Of a stretch of DNA of 64,000 nt, positions 38,101-47,462 are shown piece by piece. Source of the DNA: Henricia sp. BOLD:AAB3569. Its lineage: Eukaryota; Echinodermata; Asteroidea; Spinulosida; Echinasteridae. The notes beneath the pieces are model-generated. The model did not search any database. It had not been told where the DNA came from and saw only the letters and a program-made list of their open reading frames with translations. The stretch lies in assembly GCA_037783545.1 (NCBI GenBank), contig JBBELK010000509.1, positions 372,001 to 436,000 of the forward strand, in the 5' to 3' direction. Positions within the stretch are counted from its first letter, which is position 1; each line of letters opens with the position of its first letter. Both the position numbers and the translations under genes were made by a program.

Positions 38101-40902
38101 GCACTTTTGTTTTTAGTAAAATATTGTTCTTCAGTAAACGTTTAAAATTACGCAAACCTGTTAAGCATTCGTCTACGACCATACCACATTGAATACACCG
38201 GTTCCCGTCTGATCACCGCAGTTAAGCAACGTTGGGCTCGGTCAGTACTTCGGTGGGAGACCACCTGGGAATACCGAGTGTCGTAGGCACTTTTGTTTTT
38301 AGTAAAATATTGTTCTTCAGTAAACGTTTCAAATTACCCAAACCTGTTAAGCATTCGTCTACGGCCATACCACATTGAATACACCGGATCCCGTCTGATC
38401 ACCGCAGTTAAGCAACGTTGGGCTCGGTCAGTACTTCGGTGGGAGACCACCTGGGAATACCGAGTGTCGTAAGCACTTTTGTTTTTAGTAAAATATTGTT
38501 CTTCATTAAACGTTTCAAATTACGCAAACCTGTTAAGCATTCGTCTACGACCATACCACATTGAATACACCGGTTCCCGTCTGATCACCGCAGTTAAGCA
38601 GCGTTGGGCTCGGTCAGTACTTCGGTGGGAGACCACCTGGGAATACCGAGTGTCGTAGGCACTTTTGTTTTTAGTAAAATATTGTTCTTCAGTAAACGTT
38701 TCAAATTACGCAAACCTGTTAAGCATTCGTCTACGACCATACCACATTGAATACACCGGTTCCCGTCTGATCACCGCAGTTAAGCAACGTTGGGCTCGGT
38801 CAGTACTTCGGTGGGAGACCACCTGGGAATACCGAGTGTCGTAGGCACTTTTGTTTTTAGTAAAATATTGTTCTTCAGTAAACGTTTCAAATTACCCAAA
38901 CCTGTTAAGCATTCGTCTACGACCATACCACATTGAATACACCGGATCCCGTCTGATCACCGCAGTTAAGCAACGTTGGGCTCGGTCAGTACTTCGGTGG
39001 GAGACCACCTGGGAATACCGAGTGTCGTAAGCACTTTTGTTTTTAGTAAAATATTGTTCTTCATTAAACGTTTCAAATTACGCAAACCTGTTAAGCATTC
39101 GTCTACGACCATACCACATTGAATACACCGGTTCCCGTCTGATCACCGCAGTTAAGCAGCGTTGGGCTCGGTCAGTACTTCGGTGGGAGACCACCTGGGA
39201 ATACCGAGTGTCGTAGGCACTTTTGTTTTTAGTAAAATATTGTTCTTCAGTAAACGTTTCAAATTACGCAAACCTGTTAAGCATTCGTCTACGACCATAC
39301 CACATTGAATACACCGGTTCCCGTCTGATCACCGCAGTTAAGCAACGTTGGGCTCGGGCATTACTTCGGTGGGAGACCACCTGGGAATACCGAGTGTCGT
39401 AGGCACTTTTGTTTTGTCGAGTAAAATATTGTTCTTCAGTAAACGTTTAAAATTACGCAAACCTGTTAAGCATTCGTCTACGACCATACCACATTGAATA
39501 CACCGGTTCCCGTCTGATCACCGCAGTTAAGCAACGTTGGGCTCGGTCAGTACTTCGGTGGGAGACCACCTGGGAATACCGAGTGTCGTAGGCACTTTTG
39601 TTTTTAGTAAAATATTGTTCTTCATTAAACGTTTCAAATTACGCAAACCTGTTAAGCATTCGTCTACGATCATACCACATTGAATACACCGGTTCCCGTC
39701 TGATCACCGCAGTTAAGCAACGTTGGGCTCGGTCAGTACTTCGGTGGGAGACCACCTGGGAATACCGAGTGTCGTAGGCACTTTTGTTTTGTCGAGTAAG
39801 ATATTGTTCTTCAGTAAACGTTTAAAATTACGCAAACCTGTTAAGCATTCGTCTACGACCATACCACATTGAATACACCGGTTCCCGTCTGATCACCGCA
39901 GTTAAGCAACGTTGGGCTCGGTCAGTACTTCGGTGGGAGACCACCTGGGAATACCGAGTGTCGTAGGCACTTTTGTTTTTAGTAAAATATTGTTCTTCAG
40001 TAAACGTTTAAAATTACGCAAACCTGTTAAGCATTCGTCTACGACCATACCACATTGAATACACCGGTTCCCGTCTGATCACCGCAGTTAAGCAACGTTG
40101 GGCTCGGTCAGTACTTCGGTGGGAGACCACCTGGGAATACCGAGTGTCGTAGGCACTTTTGTTTTTAGTAAAATATTGTTCTTCAGTAAACGTTTCAAAT
40201 TACCCAAACCTGTTAAGCATTCGTCTACGACCATACCACATTGAATACACCGGATCCCGTCTGATCACCGCAGTTAAGCAACGTTGGGCTCGGTCAGTAC
40301 TTCGGTGGGAGACCACCTGGGAATACCGAGTGTCGTAAGCACTTTTGTTTTTAGTAAAATATTGTTCTTCATTAAACGTTTCAAATTACGCAAACCTGTT
40401 AAGCATTCGTCTACGACCATACCACATTGAATACAGCGGTTCCCGTCTGATCACCGCAGTTAAGCAGCGTTGGGCTCGGTCAGTACTTCGGTGGGAGACC
40501 ACCTGGGAATACCGAGTGTCGTAGGCACATTTTGTTTTTAGTAAAATATTGTTCTTCAGTAAACGTTTCAAATTACGCAAACCTGTTAAGCATTCGTCTA
40601 CGACCATACCACATTGAATACACCGGTTCCCGTCTGATCACCGCAGTTAAGCAACGTTGGGCTCGGGCATTACTTCGGTGGGAGACCACCTGGGAATACC
40701 GAGTGTCGTAGGCACTTTTGTTTTGTCGAGTAAAATATTGTTCTTCAGTAAACGTTTAAAATTACGCAAACCTGTTAAGCATTCGTCTACGACCATACCA
40801 CATTGAATACACCGGTTCCCGTCTGATCACCGCAGTTAAGCAATGTTGGGCTCGGTCAGTACTTCGGTGGGAGACCACCTGGGAATACCGAGTGTCGTAG
40901 GC
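35183..40902 (+). rRNA. 5S rRNA genes between 35183 and 40902 (31 copies)
   Basis: Starts: 35183, 35369, 35555, 35741, 35930, 36116, 36305, 36491, 36677, 36863, 37049, 37235, 37421, 37610, 37796, 37985, 38171, 38357, 38543, 38729, 38915, 39101, 39287, 39476, 39662, 39851, 40037, 40223, 40409, 40596, 40785. A nine-unit duplication has offset 1,680 (35183 matches 36863, and so on to 36491 matching 38171). A private CAATCGTC change sits at 36305 and 37985. Several copies end GTCGTAAGC (G116A, a C-A mismatch in helix I). Loop-E variants start at 39287 and 40596. Confidence 0.95.
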
Positions 40903-40970
40903 ACTTTTGTTTTTAGTAAAATATTGTTCTTCGGTAAACATTTAAAATTACGCAAACCTGTTAAGCATTC

Positions 40971-41070
40971 GTCTACGACCATACCACATTGAATACACCG
41001 GTTCCCGTCTGATCACCGCAGTTAAGCAACGTTGGGCTCGGTCAGTACTTCGGTGGGAGACCACCTGGAA
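40971..41070 (+). pseudogene. 3'-truncated 5S rRNA gene at the array edge
   Basis: Normal from position 1 through about 98 (CCACCTGG), then the sequence departs into ATGGGCTACGA followed by poly-C. The copy keeps box A, the intermediate element and box C but lacks the 3' strand of helix I and the terminator, so it cannot give normal 5S rRNA. The spacer before it is ordinary apart from AACATTT for AACGTTT. It marks either the true right edge of the array or an assembly junction at the adjacent homopolymer. Confidence 0.9.
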
Positions 41071-41081
41071 ATGGGCTACGA

Positions 41082-41104
41082 CCCCCCCCCCCCCCCCCCC
41101 CCCC
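41082..41104. repeat. Poly-C tract of 23 bases
   Basis: An uninterrupted run of 23 C lies 12 bases after the end of the truncated 5S gene. Such a run is difficult to sequence, and its placement at a junction makes the join less certain. Confidence 0.95.
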
Positions 41105-43008
41105 GAGGACCTTCCCTGGGACCCGATCACCGGAAATCACCACCCAGATCACCGGAAATCACCTTTGTGAAAGGTGGCGGTGATTTCAAAAGGCAAAATT
41201 ATAGATTTAACTATTGTTACAACCATAAAAGCCTCTTTAACGCGTCCCCATTCACGACATGTTTAAGCATTGTTTATTTTATAAATTGGCTAATGTCTGC
41301 CCAAATTTACCAAAATCATTACAGATTTAGAATTGTGGATGCAAATGTTTACAGAGTTTAACTTGTATCAGTGTTTGAAATCACTTTGTATAAACTTTAG
41401 TGGTTAAATCAGTGTTTAACTTGTATGAACTTCAATATAAACAAATTGAGTGATTTAAACTGAGATCTAAACTGAGTCTTGCTTTAAGAGAGAAAATTAG
41501 CTCCTCATATTAAAATCATAGCTCTGTCATTTTACAATTTAAAATCATTATTAAAATCATTAAAAGCACAACACAGTGTAGATTTTAAAAGACAAGTATT
41601 TTATTTGTTTTCACCTCTTATGCATTCTCTTTAAAACAAGAGAAAGTTCGTGACAAGAACAATACTGTTAATCTACAAAAATTACTCCCTATTGGATTGG
41701 ACAGTAGGCTTTCACTTTCATGTACCCATCCCTCCCTCTCCACCCCATGTGTTGGCAAGGCCTACTCCCTCCCATGTATACCGTACTGACTCCAGCATAA
41801 CCCCACTCAAAGTACATACACAGCACAACCTGGCATTGATCTCTTGGCATGTATTGCAAGTGGGACTACACTGGAGTCAGGACGGTTTACCCCTCCCTCC
41901 CTCACCCACCCCCACCCCCAGGATGTGTGCTTCCTCTGCGTGTATACCGTATAGACCCGCTGACTTCAGAATAATCCCACCGGCAGTACACATGCCTATA
42001 CACCACATAACCTGGCATTGATCTCTTAGCATGTACTGCAAGTGGGATTACACTGGAGTCAGTAGGGTTTACCCCTCCCTCCCTACCTCTCTCCCCCTTG
42101 TGTACTCGGTCTAATGAATATAGGGCCTACTGTACTGTCTTCAGTATAATCCAACCTGCAGTACATACACAGCACTCTAGCATTGATTTCTTACCATGTA
42201 CTGCAAGTGGATCTACACTGCATCTGTATGGTTTACCCCTCCCTCCCTCCCTTCACCCACTTTGTGTGAAAAATTACGTATGGTACATCAAAATATGATA
42301 TTTCTGTACTATTTCCGAAGTAGGCGGACATTTTGCCCCAACCGGATGGATGTAACACACACGGAGTACGCACCAGTCTTCACTCCGCACCCATTCTATT
42401 GTTTACATCCCTGTGAAGACATATTTTGTTATTTCCTTTATTTTCCATGTAGTTAGCAACCTCCCATAGACTTTGTAGACAAAATTCCTAGAGAAGTAGT
42501 ATGAACAAATGCTGCAAAATCTAGTAGACTAACTATTTAAGGACGAATCATCTGCTTGGCCAATAACCGTAAGATTACCATAACAAACCTGTCTCAGCTC
42601 GATACATTATAATTTAACTCAATGGCGAAAATTATTTAGTTCCCTTTGTTATCCCTTATTGCTTATCCATGTTTTGTTTTTTGCCTTCGCCTTTTGCATG
42701 AATCTATGTGATTTGAGTTCAGCAGAGCTGCATGGCTGGCTAGCACTGTTGATTTTTTGGGTAGGAATATCACCAAAATTTGAGGTGATCTCGATCCGGG
42801 ATTCAGCAGATGACTGGCCAGGCATGTTGTTCTTTTTCTTCATGCATGCTCTATTTTTATTTTTTTATTTTTCTCCTCAGCGGAGCTTGTGTTCTGTGTT
42901 CTGTCCGTTGTTTTGTTCGTTGCTTATATTGGATTATTTCATTTGCTTAAATTGTCTTAAATTGTTTTTTGTTTTGATTTAATTGCTTTATTTCGTAGTT
43001 GTGTACTA
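41105..43008. other. Non-coding region between 5S array and LINE
   Basis: No gene recognised. It opens with a short doubled segment containing ATCACCGGAAATCACC, then about 550 bp of AT-rich DNA, then the ~170-bp repeat described separately, then unremarkable sequence with T-rich stretches near 42845-42880. Open frames of 60-120 codons exist but have low-complexity, T-rich or C-rich composition and no recognisable domain. Part of the right side (roughly after 42850) may be the 5' untranslated region of the LINE starting at 43009. Confidence 0.6.
41744..42257. repeat. Three-copy degenerate tandem repeat, unit about 160-177 bp
   Basis: Each copy ends with a block containing CATGT(A)TTGCAAGTGG or a close relative, then ACACTG, then GGTTTACCCCTCCCTCCCT. 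These blocks lie near 41848-41915, 42029-42097 and 42194-42262. Shared upstream words include GTACATACACAGCAC and TAGCATTGAT/TGGCATTGAT. The copies differ by numerous substitutions and small indels, so this is an older minisatellite unrelated to the 5S or right-hand satellite units. Confidence 0.75.
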
Positions 43009-44068
43009 ATGCCAGTTAAGTTTTCATGCTCTTCTTGTGAACGACCAGTGAAAGTAAATCAAAATGGGATATTATGCGCTATTTGTGACAACTGGATTCA
43101 CTTAAAATGTACAAACCTAGATATTGAAGATTACAACCAACTTACTAATTGTAGTGATACTTGGATATGCCCCACTTGTTTGTCAGATATTCTACCTTTT
43201 AACAGTATAGACAATATTGAATTCCAAGATATTAATTGCTGTAATTCATTAGAGGCCTCCTTAAATAGCATGGAAGAAATTAATTTACGGTTTTGTGAAT
43301 TGCCAAGTATCTCGGATGAAGACGATAGTGAGCATATTCAGATAAATGCAGATAATTGCGTGTATCTAAGCCCTTCAGATTTCGTAAAGAATCAAAATTC
43401 CAATGACGAACATTTTAGTACAATCCATTTTAATATCAGGAGTCTTTCAAAACACTTTGAAGACTTTAGAATGTTAATTCAATCTTTATGTGAATTTTCT
43501 ATAATTGCTCTAACTGAAACTTGGCTTAAGAATCCATCTCCTAACGAATTTACTCTACCTGGTGTAAACTTGTCACAGTAAATAGACCTGATAAAATTGG
43601 TGGGGGTGTTGCACTGTACATCAAAACCGGTATTGACTATGAAATATTGAAAGACTTTAGTGATTACTCACCATCCATGGAATCCTTGTTTGTTGAAATT
43701 AGAAATCCTTCTGGAAAAAATATTATATTTGGAGTAGTTTATAAACCACCAAGTGCACCCTTTAACGAATTTATGGATAGATTAGAGATCATATCAATAA
43801 TATCGATGAGTGGTAAACAATGCTTACTCTGTGGTGACTTTAATATAAATTTAATGGACCAAGAAAATAGTTGTACTCAAACATTTTTGGATATTATGTA
43901 CTCTTATACTCTTATTCCCTTAATAAATAAACCAACTAGGATTACCAAAAATTCAGCTACATTAATCGACAATATATTTACCAATATATTACCGGTGCCC
44001 AAATCAACAATCTTAATTTCTGACCTAAGTGACCACCTACCAGTATCTACAACATTATCTTTAGTTAA
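43009..44068 (+). pseudogene. LINE ORF, 5' part: PHD finger plus endonuclease (frameshifted)
   Basis: The first 190-codon frame (43009-43581) begins with a zinc-binding PHD-type pattern: C7, C10, C23, C26, H31, C34, C54, C57 with W52 two residues before C54. An acidic linker follows, then the start of an apurinic-type endonuclease domain (HFNIRSL, IIALTETWL). Near 43563 the frame shifts, consistent with loss of one base. The endonuclease continues in another frame to 44068 with GGGVALY, GVVYKPP, GDFNIN and the catalytic-His motif SDHLPV. This order is typical of jockey-superfamily non-LTR elements (CR1 and relatives); the exact clade is not assigned. The frame is then interrupted by the Harbinger insertion and resumes at 49298. 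Confidence 0.85.
44066..44068. other. Left target-site duplication (TAA) of the Harbinger element
   Basis: TAA precedes the left terminal repeat and TAA (49295-49297) follows the right one. PIF/Harbinger elements duplicate a three-base TWA target. Removing the element and one TAA makes the LINE frame continuous across the junction, which confirms both boundaries. Confidence 0.85.
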
Positions 44069-44617
44069 TGGGCCAGTCACAAATCAGTTGCGATGCGTCG
44101 GCGATGGGTAAAACCGGGAAATTTGAACAAAATCTTGAGACAGATCTCACGATTTTGCACCCGTCGGAGGCGCTCTCCGGACGCCTGCGGCTTGTCGCAG
44201 ATTTTTTTGGCATCGCCACACCCGTCGCGGTCCCCAACTTTGAACTTAAAATTGTAAGATTGCTCGCAAGATTTTTCACCCATTTTGGGCATCCCAGACA
44301 CAATCTCTGATGACCTACGATGCCCTCCGATTAATCGGAGGCGTCCTCCGAATAATCTGAGACTAGTCGCAAGATTCTGTGTGGGATTGGAAATTCAGGT
44401 TGAGATTCAATGTCTGCGAGTGGTCTCCGGCGCCCTCCGACTGAATCGGAGGCGCCCTGCGACGATTCGTACGCTTTCTGTGATCGTCTCCGACGAATCG
44501 TACGGTGGAATCGTAGTAAATCGCCGTGTATATAAGGGCGCCTCCGATCGGATCGCTAAAAGTTTGAGACGCTCTTGCTGCAGGAGGCTGTGACAGAAGA
44601 TTTTGAAGATTTTGAAG
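44069..44617. promoter_or_regulatory. Left end of Harbinger: TIR, subterminal palindromes, TATA box
   Basis: After the TIR, GTCGGCGAT occurs near both element ends. A perfect 18-bp palindrome spans 44324-44341 (CCTCCGATT / AATCGGAGG). A second imperfect one lies at 44429-44456 (GGCGCCCTCCGA / TCGGAGGCGCC), followed by CGATTCGTACG and CGACGAATCGTACG. The core TCGGAGGCG recurs at the right end. TATATAAG at 44529-44536 lies about 85 bp before the MADF gene's ATG and is the likely core promoter. These are candidate binding sites for the element's own proteins, inferred from position and symmetry. Confidence 0.65.
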
Positions 44618-46731
44618 ATGCCAAGGGGAGGACCAAGGGGAGGAGGCAGGGGAGGAGGCAGAGGAGGAGGCAGAGGAGGAGGAAAGGGGAAAGCAGGAGG
44701 CAGGGGGAAGGCAAAAAACAGGCAGCCAGAGACCCCAGAAGAGGAGCAGGCTCCCCCAGAGGTGCAGGATCAGGAGAGTGGAGACAGATCTGAGGAGCAG
44801 GAAGAGGTTCTAGAGAGGCCTGATGCCAGTCACCATGAGGAGGAGGAGGAGGATGATGGAGTTGTGCAGGATGATGGAGAAGCATGGGACAGGGAGAGGC
44901 AAGCTGCAGAGGAGAAGATCGCCGATTTCTATGAGGCACGTCCCTATTTCTTCGACAAGCGCCATGATCTCTACAAAAACAAGAAGAAACAAAGGTCTGA
45001 ACTGGCAAAACTCTCACAGGAGCTCGGGGGAATCTACAAACGTAAGTTCCAAATTGTTACAATTTTTTCTGTATATATTTTCATGTATATATTTTGTTTT
45101 GTATATTGAAATGTACTTTTTGTACTCATTAATAATGAAATGTACTTAATTGTTTTTCTCTTCTTCTGTATGTTACAGCTGACTACATTGACACCAGGAA
45201 AAGAAGTAACAGGACTGATTATGGGAAGTTGCTGGAAAAGGTGAAGAATAGCAAGAGCGGCTCGGGAACTGCTGGGTTAACTGCTGTGCAGAAATGGAAG
45301 CTCCGGAGGTGGAGTTTTGTGGAGCCCTACATCAAGAAACGCAAGCAGAGCAAGTCAGCAGAGCTTGGCCAGGTAAGCATTTGCAATACTGCAGATTATC
45401 CCTTATTATCCTTCCTTATTCTTATCCCTCTTATCCCTTTTTGCTAGTATGGCTTCTTATCCACATACAGGACTTTATAACTAATATTTGTCTTGCAAAT
45501 CTGTTGTATTGCTTATGCTTAGGTGCAGCGGAGTTCTGCAGGATCATTCAGTACACAGAGAGCTGATGAGGAGGAAGAGGAGGGTGATGGTGATGACCTG
45601 GCTGAGCCCTCCCCCAGCACCAACACCGCTGTCCGCTCCACCCAACCAGCCAGCAAGAAGGCCAAGAAGAGCCCAGGGGACCTGGCTTCAGTCCTCTCAG
45701 AGTACCTTGCCCAGAGCAGGAAGGAGCAGGAAGCGGTGAACGCCCAGGTAATTATATGTTACTGTTGTTGTCATGAAATACCATGAAATTGTTTGTTCTT
45801 ATTTCCATATTTCCTTATTTATGCATGACAATAACATGACCATCTTCATCTGTTTCAGTTGAGGGAGATAGTGCAGCCGGAGGCAGAGAACCCCCGCACC
45901 AACTGGGCCAACTGGTTGTCTTCTGTTTGCATGGAGGTGCCGTCGGAGACCTTCCGACAGTTCCAGTCTGAGAGCTTCCAGTTGGCCATGCGGTTTCTGC
46001 CCTCCAGGCCCGTCCCTGCCCCATCTCTCGATGTTCCCCCTCCGCAGAGCCGCCACCAGCAGCAGCAGCAGCAGGCGGCCTCCTCCAGCGGCACCGGCAG
46101 CTACCTCAGCATGCTGACCAGTGGCACAGGGCTGACTTCGCCTGGTCAGCAGCAGCAGCAGCAGCAGCGGGCTCTCCCGCAGATGCAGCAGGCTCCGCTT
46201 CTACAGTATGGCCAGCACCAGCAGCAGCAGCAGCAGACACATCAACCTGTAAGTATAATTTGAACCTTAACAGAATTTTCCAATTGTGTCATATTTTATC
46301 CCATTCACATACAATACTATCTCCTATATACAATACTGTATAACTAATATTTGTCTTCCAAATTTGTCTGATTGCAGATCATCACCCTAGGCCAGCCTGT
46401 TGACGCCATGAGGCCACTCTCAGCCCCTGGGGACATCTTGTCCTTTGCGTACAACACCACCATAGGGGCCTCCAGCTCCAGCTCCAGCTCCAGACCCCCC
46501 TCTGCTGCTCTGGGCGCTCCCCCTTTTGCCCCTGCTCCTGGCCGCTGGTCAACAGAGTCGAACCTCAACATAAGTGGACTGAGTCAGCTGAATGCAAGTC
46601 AGACCAGCAACCCAAGTATCAGCTCCATCCTGTTACAAGGCAACCAGGACATGGATTATGGACTAAACACCCACCCGCTCACACAGGATCGCTCAGGATC
46701 CAACACCCCCACTGCACAGGATAAACAGTGA
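44618..46731 (+). CDS. Harbinger accessory DNA-binding protein (MADF domain), five exons
   Basis: Exons: 44618-45041, 45179-45372, 45523-45747, 45859-46248, 46378-46731; every intron begins GT and ends AG, and the joined frame encodes 528 residues. Start: ATG at 44618, preceded by a TATA box at 44529. Domains: an RG/GGR-rich basic tail (about 1-33), an acidic stretch (about 45-90), a MADF/SANT-like DNA-binding domain (about 98-200, with IADFYEARPYFFD, YKNKKKQ and WSFVEPYI), a Lys/Ser linker, a short conserved block at about 282-325 with the WANWL motif, and a Gln-rich tail from CAG runs. In Harbinger transposons a Myb/SANT-like partner helps bring the transposase to terminal DNA. The polyadenylation signal AATAAA is at 46842. 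Exon limits are inferred by eye. Confidence 0.85.
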
Positions 46732-47462
46732 CCTTTTGTGAACAGAGAACTTTTGTGAACTTTTGTGCCTCTGGCAGGACTGCTGATGTTTTGCGATTAT
46801 GTATTTTTATATTGTTTTGTGTTTGCAAAGAATGACACTGAAATAAAGTCTGGTCTGGTTTGAAATTAATATCATGTGTGACTCCATTTTCATGCCTACA
46901 TACAATTTGTTTTAAAAATAAACTTAGCACATAAACAGTTGCAAATATTATACTTTGAAATAAATAGGTAATATTAAAGAGGTAAAGTTCTTTGGGAAAA
47001 CTTCTTATAATAGCAAATAAAATACTTTATAAATGTGTAACTTTGGATCATTTAATTCTAAAAAATTGTAATTTTAGAAGAGAAGCTTTGCTAGAACTTT
47101 GAATTAAATTAAATATATTTACATTTATAAAGTACTTTATTTGCTATTATAATGTTTTCCCAAAAGAAATTGTAAATTTAGAAGAAGAAGCATTGCTACA
47201 ACTTGGAATAAGATTTAATATATTTATACTCTTCTATTTATTTCATTACATAGAAATTAAAAAAAAAACATAGACAGATATAGACTTCATACCAGAAATT
47301 TAGACTTTATTCATTCATGTAAAGGCAAGAAATATGAAATGAGTCATGAATTATTAACATACAAGACATTATAACTAATATTTTTTTCCAATGAGTCCAT
47401 AATGAGTCCATGTACAAGTACAGAAAATGTCACAAAAGTCACAAATATATACAAAGAGTCCA
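46732..47462. other. Convergent intergenic region of Harbinger
   Basis: This holds the 3' UTRs of both genes. AATAAA for the + gene is at 46842-46847. For the - gene AATAAA reads from 47311 to 47306, about 150 bases past its stop. Between them, AT-rich arms at about 46992-47037 and 47119-47163 form an imperfect inverted repeat (TTGGGAAAAC versus GTTTTCCCAA, and AATAGCAAATAAA versus TTTATTTGCTATT). Direct copies of a block with TTAGAAGA and GCTA follow each arm. No protein gene seen. Confidence 0.7.

Larger units (their letters stand above)
1..41070 (+). repeat. Tandem 5S rDNA array (219 complete genes plus one truncated)
   Basis: Head-to-tail units of a 118-nt 5S gene and a 67-71-nt spacer, all on the + strand with no foreign insert. 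I tracked starts from 76 to 40971. The 219 intervals equal 186 bp each, plus 3 bp for 56 spacers with a GTCGAG insertion, minus 1 bp for 8 spacers lacking a T, plus 1 bp for one spacer near 40528. That sums exactly to the observed distance, so the copy number should be right for this assembly. The spacer is too short for a linked spliced-leader or snRNA gene. Copies differ by a limited set of recurrent substitutions shared between distant units, as expected from unequal crossing-over and gene conversion. The array continues left of the window. Confidence 0.97.

Noticed and set aside
1-41070. CRISPR-like array
   Set aside because: The conserved part is 118 bp with all features of a 5S rRNA gene and the spacers are nearly identical to each other, the opposite of CRISPR spacers.
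1-41070. Spliced-leader RNA or snRNA genes in the 5S spacers
   Set aside because: Spacers are 67-71 bp, hold only a TATA-like element and T runs, and are too short for a linked RNA gene.
1-41070. 5S-derived SINE family
   Set aside because: The copies are strictly tandem at constant spacing with no tail, no target duplications and full 3' ends with terminators.
40386-41361. Open frames crossing the array edge and the poly-C (including proline- or glycine-run peptides)
   Set aside because: They arise from 5S sequence and the homopolymer; no domain or plausible start.
41650-42982. Several 64-123-codon open frames between the array and the LINE
   Set aside because: Composition follows CCCTCC repeats and T-rich DNA; no recognisable domains, and they overlap each other on both strands.
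44556-45017. 153-codon - strand open frame, Leu/Pro-rich
   Set aside because: Antisense of exon 1 of the MADF gene; the low-complexity peptide comes from GGA/GAG-rich coding sequence.
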